A stretch of DNA of 64,000 nt from Pseudoips prasinana (GCA_951640165.1 OX621249.1:4391001-4455000), one strand, 5' to 3'. Shown: positions 32,785-44,785, numbered from the stretch's first letter. Notes: generated from the letters alone by a model not told the origin. A program made the numbers and translations.

Positions 32785-33300
32785 CAGTAGCCTAGTTGGT
32801 AGTGCTCCTGCCTACCTAAAATATAGCTAAAATTTAGATAATTAAACCACATGATCCTTGACAATAACTTAATTTAAGTTAACTAAATATCGTTACTGTT
32901 ATAAAATAAATCTTATTGTAAATTATTTCCTACAATCCGTGTACCTAAATATCTATATGTACCTAGAAATAATTATAAATTAATTATATTTTACTACGAA
33001 CATGTTCTGACTATTACTCGTAAGTATTACAAGCGCTTTTTTAAAGTCTACGTGATTAAAAACCTTTTTTATTTTTTTACGAAGTTAGTGGTCCTGGGTT
33101 CGAATCCTGGTAAGTGCAAATATTTGTGTGATGAGCACGAATATTTTTTCTGAGTCATGGATGTTTTCTATGTATATAAGTATTTTTCTATCTATATAAG
33201 TATGTATATCGTCGCCTGGTACCCATAGTACAAGTTTTGCTTAGTTTGGGGCTAGGATGATCTGTGTGACATTGTCCCTAGATAATAATGTTTATTATTA
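32785..33300 (+). mobile_element. SINE family A split by a family B2 insertion
   Basis: The head AGTAGCCTAGTTGGTAGTGC ends at CCTAC (32815) and resumes ACGAAG at 33079, continuing through box B and the whole body. Between them, 32816-33078 is a family B2 copy ending ATTAAAAACCTTTTTTATTT. The flanks share only TAC, a possible short target duplication. Confidence 0.8.
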
Positions 33301-33369
33301 AAAAGAATCAGAATCTGTTAAGTACTAATTGGATTACGGCAGTTATTATTTTCATTGTAATATATTTTT

Positions 33370-33945
33370 TTTATATCAGTGGGCGACACACAAGCAAGTG
33401 GGTCACCTGATGATGAGCGAGTGTACATAGGCGGTGCCTATGTACACTCGCACCGGGCTTTAAGAGTCAGCAAATAAATGTCGCTGGCCCTTCCCCCACC
33501 CCGATGATCATACTCACACGCAGAAACACAACATTATAATTATTAATGTTGTTATTAAGGAATGTCTTCTGTAAGGTGGAGGTACTTCCCCTGTCGGGCT
33601 GCTCTTTGAGCGAATGAACGCTGTATTCAATTCAATTCTTTATTCACAAGAAACATGGTAAATAGTTACAGATGGTCATGAAAAATAAGTACATACATAC
33701 ATGTTTCGCCAGTTTGGCATGAAAAAAATTACAAATTAATCTATGTTATACTTAAATACCTAATGTTTCATTTACATAATCATATTAATAACAAAATAAA
33801 ATAATAATATGTGTCAAAAAATATAAACAGTAATGTACCCTACCTTTCTATCTTCTATCTATAGTATCTTTTAGAGAGAATTTACCTAATACTACTCGTA
33901 CAATTTAAATTTAGCCAGTTTCGCAGATTAACCTCACATAAAGCT
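33370..33945. repeat. Interspersed repeat with a 16-bp perfect hairpin, then a 3'-end-like repeat
   Basis: GGTCACCTGATGATGAGCGA begins a lepidopteran-type repeat; 33417-33432 and 33436-33451 are exact reverse complements around GGT. From about 33637 (TTCAATTCTTTATTCACAAG) a minus-strand retroelement 3' end is likely. Confidence 0.5.
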
Positions 33946-33951
33946 AAGAAC

Positions 33952-34085
33952 CGGAAGACGCAGCGTGGGCAGGCCCCCTACAAGGTGGACCGACGATCAT
34001 GTGCGGGTCGCGGGAAACCGCTGGATGCGGGCAGCGCAGTACCGGCTATTGTGGAGATCCTTGGGGGAGACCTAAGCCTAAGATG
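33952..34085 (+). mobile_element. RTE-type LINE 3' end fragment
   Basis: GGAAGACGCAGCGTGGGCAG to TGGAGATCCTTGGGGGAGAC: it encodes the conserved RRSVGRPPT, RWTDD and LWRSLGE stretch. No ATG tail remains. Confidence 0.75.
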
Positions 34086-34655
34086 AAAGCTAAGAAGTGT
34101 CATTAAAAATGATTGCTCTTTAGATTATCTAGCGTACCAATATTTCTTAGTAGCAATATTTTTATGATGTAAGGGGGTATGTCACTATGATTAGTTTTAT
34201 CCTGACGCAGTATTACAAGAAGATGGAATAAATTATTTCACACTGAGATACTTTATACTCTACTTTATAGGTCACATGCTAAAATAAATTAGTGGAACAG
34301 GCAAACGTAGCAAACTTGGTTGCCATTTCAATCCAGTCTCTACTTCGTCTGTCAATGTACACAGTATGAAAATAACAGTAGAAAAATTTGGATAGACGCG
34401 AAACTATAAATTGATCCAATGCTGAAACACGACTATTGATGGGTTCTATACTTGTTTTAATATCAGCTTATATAACAGCGGAATGATCAGGGTAAGCAAT
34501 ATGGTCTTCATAAAGTAAATTTGGACATTTAAATAAAACAAATTAAAATCAAATTATGTTTTAAATGACTTAATTGTTCCTCTCCAGGTCGCCTAATAAG
34601 GTAAATAGGAAAAAATCAATCATTTGCTGTCACTAGTCTGTAAACATATCAAAGA

Positions 34656-35440
34656 CTACTCTTGTAATCAGTCGGTAAATGATCGGTGACGTTAATCACC
34701 TAGGCATGCAGTCTGTCAATCTATAGTTGGTACCACCAATCTCATTTAATTTCGATCACCTGCGTGCTTTGGAGGAGACGTAAATCAGTCGGTATCGGTT
34801 GCAATTCTTGAAATAATGAAATTTATTCAGCACTTGGGTATTTACATACAATTGTACTTTTCAAGCTCACAATGTATTACATAAACACAGTTTAAAAACA
34901 GTAATTAAAGCAACAAAATATTTTCAATTAGTCCGTCCGTGCGGTCTGTTTCGTCACGTATATTTTTAACATCCATGAATAAATAGCAAGTTACTAAGCT
35001 ATTATTGTTACATTTAGCAATTGTATATTAAAATTGAAGAATTGAAAACAACGAGCGGTTGGCTAGCGCAAAAGGCTCTCAACCAGTTGCTTAATTTAAG
35101 CGACTAATACCTGAGGGCACCCTTATGGGGTCGGGCCACATCTCAGGCGGCCGCTAAAGTAAAAACATGGAATTCGAAATGGGGGTCAGATCATTTGCAC
35201 AGGATTAACGATCACGTGTTAAGGGGGCAAAGCGATCCTCGCCGCTGAAGATCCTACCATAGCTAGCATGCGGCTTTCTATAGCTACCTAGGTGGACGAC
35301 CCAGAGAAGAAAGCCAAAAAAAAACTGCGGGCTTGCTTTTTTCGTCGTATTCCTAGGCAATAGTCGATAAGCCATGTCAATGCCTACTGGATGGCTTGCA
35401 CAACTTTGACACTAGCGTAATCACTGCCCATACAATAAAG
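34656..35440 (+). mobile_element. 5S-rRNA-derived SINE split by a family C insertion
   Basis: 34656-34810 and 35352-35440 together follow the order of the uninterrupted copies at 44.8 and 56.3 kb (AAATGATCGGTGACGTTAAT, CGTGCTTTGGAGG, then GATAAGCCATGTCAATGCCT, ACTGGATGGCTTGCACAAC, CTTTGACACTAG). The intervening 540 bp is family C in minus orientation. Confidence 0.65.
34811..35351 (-). repeat. Repeat family C, copy 2 (nested)
   Basis: It has the same TGAATAAATTTCATT end and body as at 10.4 kb and spans the family from tail to the GGCTTGCTTTTTTCGTC edge. Both flanks carry ATTC, possibly a target duplication. Confidence 0.65.
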
Positions 35441-35694
35441 TTAAAAACGTAAACTACGGTTTAGCTATGATAGGATCCTCACCGGCGCGGACTGTATTAC
35501 CTCTTTAATCTCGTATCTGTCGTCTGTGCCATTTCAATCTGTGATTTTATTTCAGTGGCATCCTGAGTCGTCGTTACGGCCCCATAAACGCAGCCTCAGA
35601 TATCTGTCGCTTAGTTTTGTAAAATTACTGTTTAAGAGCCTTCTATTCATGCCACTTGAATTGCATTCTCTCAGAATAATATATATTGTGACAA

Positions 35695-36010
35695 CTAAAT
35701 AAAATAAAAAAGGTTTTTATTCAAGGAGACTTTAAAAAAGCGCTTGTCAAAGCGCAAGTCAGAACATGTTTGTAGTAATATAGTTATATACATTATTATT
35801 TCTAGTTACATAGATATCCAGGTATACGGATTGTATGAAAATATTTATAAAATTTATTTTATAATAACAATGATATTGAGCTAGCTTGTATGAAGTTATT
35901 GTCAAAGAGATTATGTTTAATTTTAATTATCAAAATTTATAGTTTTAGCTATATTTTTAATACATATTGTCAGAATGGTTCTGTCTATATTAAGGTATTA
36001 TTATTATCTC
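35695..36010 (-). repeat. Repeat family B2, copy in minus orientation
   Basis: AAAAAAGGTTTTTATTCA starts the reversed 3' end; it extends to GGACCTTGTGTTAATAACGA, a part also seen at 58.9 kb. Confidence 0.65.
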
Positions 36011-36211
36011 GGACCTTGTGTTAATAACGACGTTCGCACTTTAATGCTATCCATGCATCCAACACTAACGCAACACAACGTATGATTTAGTCATTTATAA
36101 ACTAATTTAATGACTTGAGCAACTCAAATACAGGGGAAAACAAAAGTCTATACGAAAAATATTAAACAGAACAGTTTCATTTAATAAATATTTCAAATCT
36201 TGGTATAACTA

Positions 36212-36430
36212 ATAGTGCGATCAAATCCCAAACTAGGCAGAACCTTTACTATGGCAACTGATAAACATTATTACTTTTTATCTTTACCTATAGATAAATT
36301 ACAACCAGACAGAGCATATAACCGTGCTCTCCACACAAAGATTTTAGGTTGGAGCGCTTGGGTTCCCACCCAGTACAAATCAAACAACATCTGGCTTATC
36401 AGTCAGGCTCACTCGCCACTAGACCAATAG
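36212..36430 (-). mobile_element. SINE family B, diverged
   Basis: ATCCCAAACTAGGCAGAACC at the tail side and GGTTCCCACCCAGTAC at the box B side; the body is diverged. Confidence 0.5.
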
Positions 36431-36549
36431 GTCAGTCAATATAAAACACCAATAAAAAAATGAACTTGCACGGTGGGATGCTTGTTTTGAAGCTATGGTT
36501 AACCTAGGTAGGGTAACCATAGACTACACAGGAAAGAAGACAGTGAAAG

Positions 36550-36770
36550 AATACAACTGACAATAACTTAATACAAACTAGCTGAATGTCACTACCATTA
36601 TAAAATAAATTGTATAAATGTTTTAACATTCCGTGTACCTAAATATCTGTAATAAGTAACAAGAAATAATAACTGTATTACTACAAACATGTTCCGACTA
36701 TTTACAAGCGCTTTTTTAAAGTCTACGTGAATAAAAACCTTTTTTGTTTTTATTTTATTTTTTTACAACA
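36550..36770 (+). repeat. Repeat family B2 copy
   Basis: ACAATAACTTAATACAAACT to TAAAGTCTACGTGAATAAAA and a T-rich tail. Confidence 0.65.
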
Positions 36771-37356
36771 TCTTACATATAGTAAAAAGCTCACCATATA
36801 AGAAAACAACTGAATTTAAACATGACCTATAGCTTAAGTAGTACCCTCCGAAACAAAACTATGCTTAGTAATTAAACTCCTTGCCGATTACTGGTAGACT
36901 GATGAGTGCCTGACAACTAATATTTAATAACAGATCTTCTGTGTTAATTGAAGACATTAAAGTACTTTTATCGTTACACTGTGCTCTCTACGTTTCAATT
37001 GTGGTTTTAAAATTATTCTATGGATCGTAGAGTTCTCAAATGTAGAGACGAATGAAACATGGTTTGGCAAGTGGAACTTGTTTGAAATGTTTGTTTGTTT
37101 GAAAGTCAGCCAGTCAATAAATTCAAAGGAATAATACTATTCGAACAGTAGTAAGTTGACGAAAATTGGATTTGCATTTTAAAACTTTATGATCTATATT
37201 CGTAATTGAATTTTCAATATCTAATAATTGATAAATCTCTATAAAATTAAGTATTTTTGATTTTTCAATTCCTAAGTTAATAAAAATTCTAGGGAAGATA
37301 ATATTTATTACAGTAAATTTATCAACAGTAAATTTATTAAACTAATTGTATTTGTG
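36771..37356. other. Unassigned AT-rich stretch
   Basis: Nothing recognisable. Confidence 0.4.
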
Positions 37357-37610
37357 GATCACCTTAGCCTAGTTGGTAGTGCTCCTGCCTACGTAGCTAG
37401 TGGTCATGGGTTCGAATCCCGGTAAGTGCAAATATTTGTGTGATGAGCACGAATATTTGTTTCTGAGTCATGGATGTTTTCTAGGTATATAAGTATTTAT
37501 CTATCTATATAAGTATGTATATCGTCGCCTGGTACCCATAGTACAAGCTTTGCTTAGTTTGGGGCTAGGATGATCTGTGTGACATTGTCTCTAGATATTA
37601 TTATTATTTA
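37357..37610 (+). mobile_element. SINE family A
   Basis: Head ACCTTAGCCTAGTTGGTAGT, box B GGTTCGAATCC, complete body, ATTATTATT tail. Confidence 0.8.
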
Positions 37611-37789
37611 TACCACAATTTTGGTGTATCTTTTGCTGCACACCTACTATTATTCGTTTGGGGTGCATGAAGGGAGCCTCCCCAAGTGACGTACCACTCA
37701 AATCTGCACGTTTGGCGCACCCTGGGCAACAGTTAGCTAGTCCCTATGCTAACTGGCTGATCCTTTCACCACGATCGTTTGCCATCGAC

Positions 37790-38125
37790 ACGCTAAGAAG
37801 AAGAAGTTTTTATTCAGTTTTTTTCATGCTAGATGAGTTTGCGCTTGACCCCAATCTTACCTGTTGGTAAGTGAAGATGTGGTCGAAAAAGGACCGTGCA
37901 GACCCAAAAGATGCCTGTTCACTCTAGCCTTGAATAAACCCATGTTGTATGAGTCTGGAAACACGTCGTTCGGGGGGTTGTTCCACTGCTTAGCCGTGCG
38001 TATGATGAAGGACAAAGCAAAGCGCTTCGTACGGCATAATGAGATGTTAACAAAAAAGCGGTGGAGACCCTCTCGACGCCTGGTAGTCTGATGAAAAAAA
38101 GGGGAAGGAGAGATAAGTTCATGGA
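37790..38125 (-). pseudogene. LINE ORF2 C-terminus, 5' truncated
   Basis: The minus strand encodes KRFALSFIIRTAKQWNNPPN, DVFPDSYNMGLFKARVNRHL and SLTNR then TAA. The pattern 'RTA.xWN.LP..VFP..Y....FK..V...L' is the thumb C-terminus of a LINE RT. After the stop, AATAAAAACTTCTTCTTCTT gives a CTT-repeat tail at 37792-37815. The related copy at 60.5-61.1 kb has the same pattern. Confidence 0.75.
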
Positions 38126-38250
38126 TTTCTATCCATCCTAAGGTTGTCTGGAAGAAATCGTTTTATGCGTCAAAACCGCCCTTTGTACAACTTGTCTATG
38201 TAATATTTCATGTCTTATTTTTTTGTTTTTTTTTCAAATATATATATAAT

Positions 38251-38498
38251 AATATCTAGGGACAATATCACACACAGATCATCCTAGCCCCAAACTAAGC
38301 ACAGCTTGTACTATGGGTACCAGGAGACGATATACATACTTATATAGATAGATAAATACTTAACTACATAGAAAACATCCATGACTCAGAAACAAATATT
38401 CGTGCTCATCACACAAATATTTGCACTTACCGGGATTCGAACCCAGGACCACCAGATTCGTAGGCAGGAGCACTACCAACTAGGCTACGGTGACCGTC
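38251..38498 (-). mobile_element. SINE family A, full-length, minus strand
   Basis: From ATATCTAGGGACAATATCAC to CTAGGCTACGGTGACCG; box B and box A are intact on the minus strand. Confidence 0.85.
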
Positions 38499-38599
38499 AA
38501 TTTAACTTATGTAATCTTATACATACATATATAGACTCGCGCCTATTTCCCAGAGGGGTAGGAAGATACAACGAATTTGTTATAGTGTACAATTAAGAG

Positions 38600-39026
38600 T
38601 ATTCTATTCTAAATATAAGAAAACATCGAAAATATATTTTCCAACGTTGGGTTCACTAGGAGCCGAGAAGACAACAAGAATAAGAGAAGCAATTTAAATT
38701 CAGACTTCAAATACAACCAATAATGGAATTTACTCAATATCCGTATTACAACTCTTCCACAAGTCGAAGTTTCACTATTACAAAACTAATTATTTCAGTT
38801 GAGCTCAAAATTTTAAATTAATAATTATCTAGTTACAGTTTGCGTTCAGGTTTTAGTTGAAATTGCTTATACTTTACGTTAAAAATAAATTCACCTGTAG
38901 CCCTTATTGAAGACAGATTAATGTATCCTAACTGCTAAATGTTTCTCAACATAATCATTACCATTTGGCCTTGACATTATTATAATATTTAATGAGTACT
39001 TACTTTGATTTCGTTATAAGCTCCAT
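38600..39026. other. Unassigned AT-rich stretch
   Basis: Nothing recognisable. Confidence 0.4.
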
Positions 39027-39185
39027 ATACTCAAAAACTCAAAAGTCATTTATTCCGTTAAAATATCACATTTGTGTGGAATCGACATTTTTTTTACCCT
39101 ACGGTGCAGTGCATGACGTGGCAGCTACTGAGTAACTCTACCAGAAAACTAAGTAGGTAAGTACCTTTTTGTTAAATATTTATTT
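39027..39185 (-). repeat. E1-type LINE 3' UTR fragment
   Basis: AAAAGTCATTTATTCCGTTA, CCTACGGTGCAGTGCATGAC and GTGGCAGCTACTGAG match 11150-11270 of E1 in the same orientation. Confidence 0.75.
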
Positions 39186-39203
39186 CTTAACATAAAATTA
39201 CAT

Positions 39204-39395
39204 TGTATGTACATTATAAAGGCGAAAGTTTGTGAGTGTGTGACTGTATGGGTGTGTATGTTCGTTACTTCTTCACGTCAAAGCGGCTGGAGCAATTTTA
39301 ATAAAATTTGGTATGGCGTTTGCTGACACCCTGAATTAACACATAGGCTATAATTTATAAAGTTTAACGCGGGTAAAACCGCGGGGCACAGTTAG
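39204..39395 (+). mobile_element. Short Helitron
   Basis: A diverged left end (TGTATGTACATTATAAAGG) and a 3' end with stem CGCGG/CCGCG (39368-39372 with 39379-39383), then GGGCACAG and TTAG in place of CTAG. Confidence 0.6.
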
Positions 39396-39493
39396 TATTA
39401 AATAAATACTAAATAACTTAACATAAGTTGAACCTCAGGCATAAGGTTTGAGCTTTTTAATGGACACTAGCCATATAATATTCAAATAATATC

Positions 39494-39645
39494 CTGGGAC
39501 ACTATTTACACACGGCCATGTGATCCCAAACTAAGCAGAGCTTGTACTATGGAAACCAGATAAGTGATATACTACACACACACACAGTACAGGCTCTGCA
39601 TAGATTGGGATCAGATGACCGTGTGTGAATAATGTGTTAAGATTA
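39494..39645. mobile_element. Two SINE B 3' ends in inverted orientation
   Basis: 39494-39572 is the tail of family B on the minus strand; 39584-39645 is the same tail on the plus strand; a CACACACA run joins them, so the whole can fold back. Confidence 0.65.
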
Positions 39646-40338
39646 TTATAATATATAACCATTAAAATAAGTAAGTTTCTACTTAATTAGTTCTTTTTGA
39701 TAAGGCACACCAACAACCTATTCACAATTTGTTTGTAAGAAACTAATACAGACAGATTAATCCAGTGTGAGGTCACTTACAGGAATGCACAACGTTCGCA
39801 GACGAGTACTTTACATTACCTTGACCAGTATTAGTAAATTATATAATTGACAGTTAACAAGATTTATACATAACAAATATAAAACACATATCAAACCATT
39901 TGTACATAAAGTTATGCAATACATTATATAAAACAACATATATTAATACAAGTTATTGGATGAAATAAGTCTCTATAGCAAAAATCTTCCCTGCAGCATT
40001 ATTCTTATTACATCATTATTCAGTTTTAGATACCTTAAATCCGGTATAGAAGAAATGTTTTCTATCCACTTAAGTGTATGAAAAACATTCTTATAAATAA
40101 TAGACGGTATATTTCTTCCTTTGTCATACAAAAATATGATGTTGATTACTCAAGGAAAGTAATAAAGATGTATAAACTAAGATAAGCGTAATTAAGGACC
40201 TAAGTTGGGCACTAAACCTTTCTAGTTGGGGCAAATGAGACCAAAGTCTGAGACGGAGTCAACTGGAAATAACAATGGTTAAATTGTGGCTATAAATGTA
40301 TTTTATTTCTTTTTTAAGAACATTTTGAAGTAGTCCCT
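39646..40338. other. Unassigned AT-rich stretch
   Basis: Nothing recognisable. Confidence 0.4.
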
Positions 40339-40938
40339 ACTTTTTAGGGTTCCGTAGCCAAATGGAAAAATACGGAACCCTTATAGATTCGTCATGTCTG
40401 TCTGTCTGTCTGTCCGTCCGTATGTCACAGCCACTTTTTTCCGAAACTATAAGAGCTGTGCTGCTGAAACTTCGTAAGTACGTGTATTCTGTGAACCGCA
40501 TTAAGATTTTTACACAAAAATAGAAAAAGAACTATTATTTTGGGGGGTCGCCATACATAGAACTGAAACTCAATAAAATTTTTTGATCGTACCCATACAT
40601 GTGGGGTATCTATGGATAGGTCTTCAAAAATCATATTGAGGTTCCTAATATCTTTTTTGGCTAAACTGAATAGTTTGCGCGAGAGACACTTCTAAAGTGG
40701 TAAAATGAGTGTCTCCCCCCCCCTGTAACTTCTAAAATAAGAGAATGATAAAACTAAAAAAAATATATGATGTAGATTACCATAGAAACTAACAACGAAA
40801 ATTGGTTTTAACGAGATCAAGCAAGTAGTTTATTATTAATACGTTATAAACCGCAATTCGCTTTCATTTAATCAACTGAAATACTTGCTGCTATTGAACC
40901 CTTCATGTACGAGTCCGACTCGCACTTGGCCGGTTTTT
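40339..40938 (+). repeat. ACGGAACCC repeat family, long copy
   Basis: ACTTTTTAGGGTTCCGTAGC at the left, TACGGAACCCTTATAG nearby, the CTGTCTGTCTGTCTGTCCGT run, and a right end GAACCCTTCATGTAC, GAGTCCGACTC hairpin, GCACTTGGCCGGTTTTTTT. About 600 bp, twice the length of the 4.5 and 54.5 kb copies. Confidence 0.7.
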
Positions 40939-41217
40939 TTATTTGTGTTTAGAGTTCTGTAGTCCAGTTAGTAACGCGTATAGTCTCAAATATATACAGA
41001 TTGGATCGCAGGCGATCATATCAGTATGATGTTTATCTGTCTGGTTAATATAATAATAATATAACAAATAGCAGTTGTAATAACAATAATATTTATTTAT
41101 TTAAGGAAACTCTACAGTTTTTTGCATATCACACTTGTTAGAGAAATACATTAACATAATTGTATACTAAGCCAATTACAGAGTTCCACAACATGCTTTA
41201 TGAAGTAGATGAGCCTT

Positions 41218-41472
41218 CTAATATCTAGGGACAATGTCACACAGATCATCCTAGCCCCAAACTAAGCAAAGCTTGTACTATGGGTACCAGGCGACGATAT
41301 ACATACTTATATAGATAGATAAATACTTATATTATTATACATAGAAAACATCCATGACTCAGAAACAAATATTCGTGCTCATCACACAAATATTTGCACT
41401 TACCGGGATTCGTACCCAGGACCACCAGCTTCGTAGGCAGGAGCACTACCAACTAGGCTACGGTGACCGTCG
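41218..41472 (-). mobile_element. SINE family A, full-length, minus strand
   Basis: From AATATCTAGGGACAATGTCA to GGCTACGGTGACCGTCG; box B has one change (GGGTACGAATCC). Confidence 0.85.
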
Positions 41473-41880
41473 ATCTTAGCTAATATTACTAACGTTCAGA
41501 ACCAAATATAGTGCAGACGAAGCCAACAGTGCAATGGAACCTATATATATATATATTGTTAGATATACGTCTGCTCTGGCAACATAGTATGCCGGGAAAA
41601 TCTATGGTAGAGACATGATATTTGGCTGGAGAGGAATGTTTTTTGGTTGTCATGGCAACAGTCGAGACGTGAGCCATTTTTGTTAACTTTAGTTCAGTTT
41701 TGTTGTTAATCTTTTCCTATATTTACTCGTGAGTTATTTGTTGTCCGTTTGTGATTAGTGATTACATTCATTGTTCTCTGATTGGTTTTCTGACTGTAAT
41801 AATAATATTAGAAGTAAATACAGTAAGGCCATCTCGTGTAGTGTTTTTCTTTTTGTTATTTAAATTTCACTTCTAGTTCC

Positions 41881-41885
<5 letters not shown>

Positions 41886-41932
<47 letters not shown>
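41886..41932. repeat. (TA)n microsatellite
   Basis: Uninterrupted TA repeat directly upstream of a SINE B copy. Confidence 0.9.
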
Positions 41933-41935
<3 letters not shown>

Positions 41936-41949
41936 TCCATCACACCGCC

Positions 41950-42150
41950 ATATCCTGGGACTTTATTCACACACGGCCATCTGATCCCAAACTAAGCAGA
42001 GCTTATTCTATGGAAACCAGATAACCGATATGCTACATATGTATACTACTTTTCTTTTGTAAATACATACTTATAAAGATAATTACACCCCGACTAAGGA
42101 CAAACATACATGTTCATGCACACTAATATCTATCCTCGGTAACCAGCCCC
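41950..42150 (-). mobile_element. SINE family B, minus strand
   Basis: CCTGGGACTTTATTCACACA, CGGCCATCTGATCCCAAACT and CTATGGAAACCAGATAACCG; the head end is lost after ATATCTATCCTCGG. Confidence 0.7.
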
Positions 42151-42529
42151 TCAAAAATTAATGCAGCTGTAATGTGTAAGCAGTAACAAGGAATTTTTCA
42201 TCTAACCATATTATTATGTCTGTTGTTGTTCTCCAGAAGTTCCGCTTTGTGGACTTGGTTTTCTTCTCTTCCTTCTTTATTTGTGATTAAACTTATTGCG
42301 GGTCAAAGAAAGTTGAATCGTTTCCCCGGAACTTGCTTGGGCCTCACTGCTCAGAGTCACTTAACTTTATTCGTTAAATTAGTTTTTATCTCAGTTTATA
42401 ATACATAGCTCTGAATCAAATATCAGTCTGGCTTCATGGTCTGTATTAAGGCGCGACGGATATCAAAAGCCGTATTCTCTTCATTTCTAGTTAGGTTTCT
42501 ATTGTAGCAAAATTCAAACATATTGAAGA
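42151..42529. other. Unassigned
   Basis: A 61-codon plus frame at 42223-42408 shows no domain I recognise; no repeat partner was found in the window. Confidence 0.35.
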
Positions 42530-42760
42530 CTAGCTTTGCCCGCGACTTCGTCCGCGTGTTAATTAGTTTATTTCGTTTTTTAGTAAAATAAAAGACTTTT
42601 TCTAAAATAAAAGTAGCCTAAGTTACTCTTTATTACATCAGCTACCTGCCAATAAAAGTCCCGTCAAAATCGGTCCAGCCATTTCAGAGATTAGCCGGAA
42701 AAAACAGACAGACAGACAGACAAAAATTGTAAAAACTGTTATTTTGGTGTATGTACCGTA
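42530..42760 (-). mobile_element. Helitron 3' portion, minus strand
   Basis: The minus-strand end reads CGCGGACGAAGTCGCGGGCA then AAG and CTAG. The body has GTTTTTTCCGGCTAATCTCT and a GTCTGTCTGTCTGTCTG run. Confidence 0.6.
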
Positions 42761-42903
42761 TATATTTTCATATTTATGTAGTAAAAACCGGCTATTTCAA
42801 TATTACAAACAGACACTCCAATTTTATTTATTTGTATAGATATAGATTTCAAGGTTTGAAAGTTAGGTCTCAGTTTCTAATCGGAAAACTTAGTTGCTTC
42901 CCT

Positions 42904-42973
42904 AAAAACAGCTGTCTAATCACAAGTCAACAATGGAATACTTTTGTTGACTTGTGATTAGACAGCTGTTTTT
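42904..42973. repeat. Perfect 30-bp hairpin with 10-base loop
   Basis: 42904-42933 and 42944-42973 are exact reverse complements (AAAAACAGCTGTCTAATCAC at the left edge). The flank ATTACCTATCCCAAG recurs at 43935-43950 beside an unfolded version of the left arm. Confidence 0.95.
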
Positions 42974-43439
42974 GATTACCTATCCCAAGACGACCTTGGA
43001 TATTTCCGCCTAAAAATATAGTCTACACAATGTTTCTATTTTTGTTGATATTATTTGGCAATCTGTCCCATTTTAGTTTATCTATTCGTCAAAGAAATTT
43101 TGTCGGCGACAAGAAACTTTCCTTTATTCATATATTATTGTAGTATATACTATCTTATGAAATTTAAAACTGGGCAATGGACAGGATGGTCAACTTTTCT
43201 TTGAATGTTTATTTATTTTGTTTAAAATCATTTTTTAAAGACATCGCCCGTACTAGGCAGATTAATCACTCTGTCGCGGGGTACTTTTAAAACATATAAT
43301 TGACGAATACAAAGTACATCAAGAGTCAGAACGTTTATTTATGGTCACACCTGGGGTAGTATACATTAATTGCACTTATTCATATATCATTGCTTTACGC
43401 AGTTTAAACCTGAACGACAGATAGGTACAAAAAAGTTGG

Positions 43440-43750
43440 TATTGATTGGTTGGTATGGTTGGTCATTGCTCTAGCATTAGCGTGTCCCACCAAAGTTATT
43501 GATTTCCTAGATTCAGATCCCAGGTCGGGCAAATAGTTTGCCGAAGTCTGAAAGTTGGCGCTACTTACCTTTGTACCTTGGAGAGCATGTAAAGCCGTCG
43601 GTCCTGTACTTCACTGCCGGTTGTGTCACTAGTCGTACCATCACATCAAGAGAGTGATAAATGGAAAGTGCCCCTGTATTTACGCACACTAATGTGCACT
43701 ACAATTTTTCCCGCACAGATTGACGCCGTGACCGAAATTCCACCTCAAGG
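43440..43750 (+). mobile_element. SINE-like family C2 (tRNA-like head)
   Basis: GATTCAGATCCCAGGTCGGG fits a box B; the body has CCTTGGAGAGCATGTAAAGC, AAAGTGCCCCTGTATTTACG and a CCCGCACAGAT end. Shared with copies at 55.1 and 57.9 kb. Family status is inferred from three copies. Confidence 0.55.
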
Positions 43751-44366
43751 ACGTTATACAGAAAATATATTTTCTAGACGTCAACCAGATTCAATTCTAA
43801 GCTACGATCGTAAATCAAAAGATTTTGTATCCAATATTAACCAAAAATGTTAGAAGAAAACTCATCTAGATGCCTAAAATAAGCCGTCTAACCACAAGTA
43901 AACTTCAGCGAACTATTTCAAAACAATATTTTATTACCTATTCCAAGCTGACCTTGGATAATTTCCCCAAAAAACATTGTCCAGAACTAGCACAGAAAGG
44001 TCATTCACAATAATAATTCCCAAGAAACAATGGCTTTAACTATCGAAGTTTAAATATTCATCAAATACCTTATATCTGTCGTGGGGACGCTGGAACGGGC
44101 GAAGTTTGGTGGAATTCCGGTAAACGACATTAGCCGAAGCGTCCCTGATTTGTAACTTGGGCAAAGTAGGCCGGGATTGGGAATTAATTGTCTTTTAGGC
44201 CTGTTCCGAGGACTTCTGGCTGTTTCTTGCAGATTGCCGTCGACGGAATTAATTCTTCTGTTTTCTAAAAAGATTCACCTCGTCTTCTTTCCTTTTTTGA
44301 TGGTAATCTGGATATTAAGACCCTAGTCTTTCCGAATACCGATGAAAAATTCATGAGCTTTTATGA

Positions 44367-44600
44367 AATGAAATGAAATTTATTCAGCACTTGGGTATAA
44401 ACATACACTTGTACTTGTCAAGCTCACAATGCAGCACATAAACATAGTGGATAGTATAAAAGTTACAAAATAAAATTATGAGTCCGTCCGCGCGGTTTTT
44501 TTTATCGCATATATTTTCTGAAATCCTTTAATAAATAACAAGTTAATCTATTATTTTGAAATTTAGTTCTAGAATATTAAAATTAAAGAATTGAATGAAT
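44367..44600 (-). repeat. Repeat family C, 3' end copy
   Basis: GAAATTTATTCAGCACTTGG to ATTAAAATTAAAGAATTG matches the tail-proximal part of the 10.4 kb copy. Confidence 0.65.
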
Positions 44601-44785
44601 AAAATAAGAAAATGAAATAAATAATTTAATAATAGAAGGTATTTATGTTATCGGAACCAAATATGATTTAAAAAAATCCTTAAATATTACAAATACAAAT
44701 AAAAGGTAAAACATCTATATAGATTGTTGGACAAATAATCACGAATTTGTTCGCACTAAGTGGCAATCCATGATTTTATGATCAA

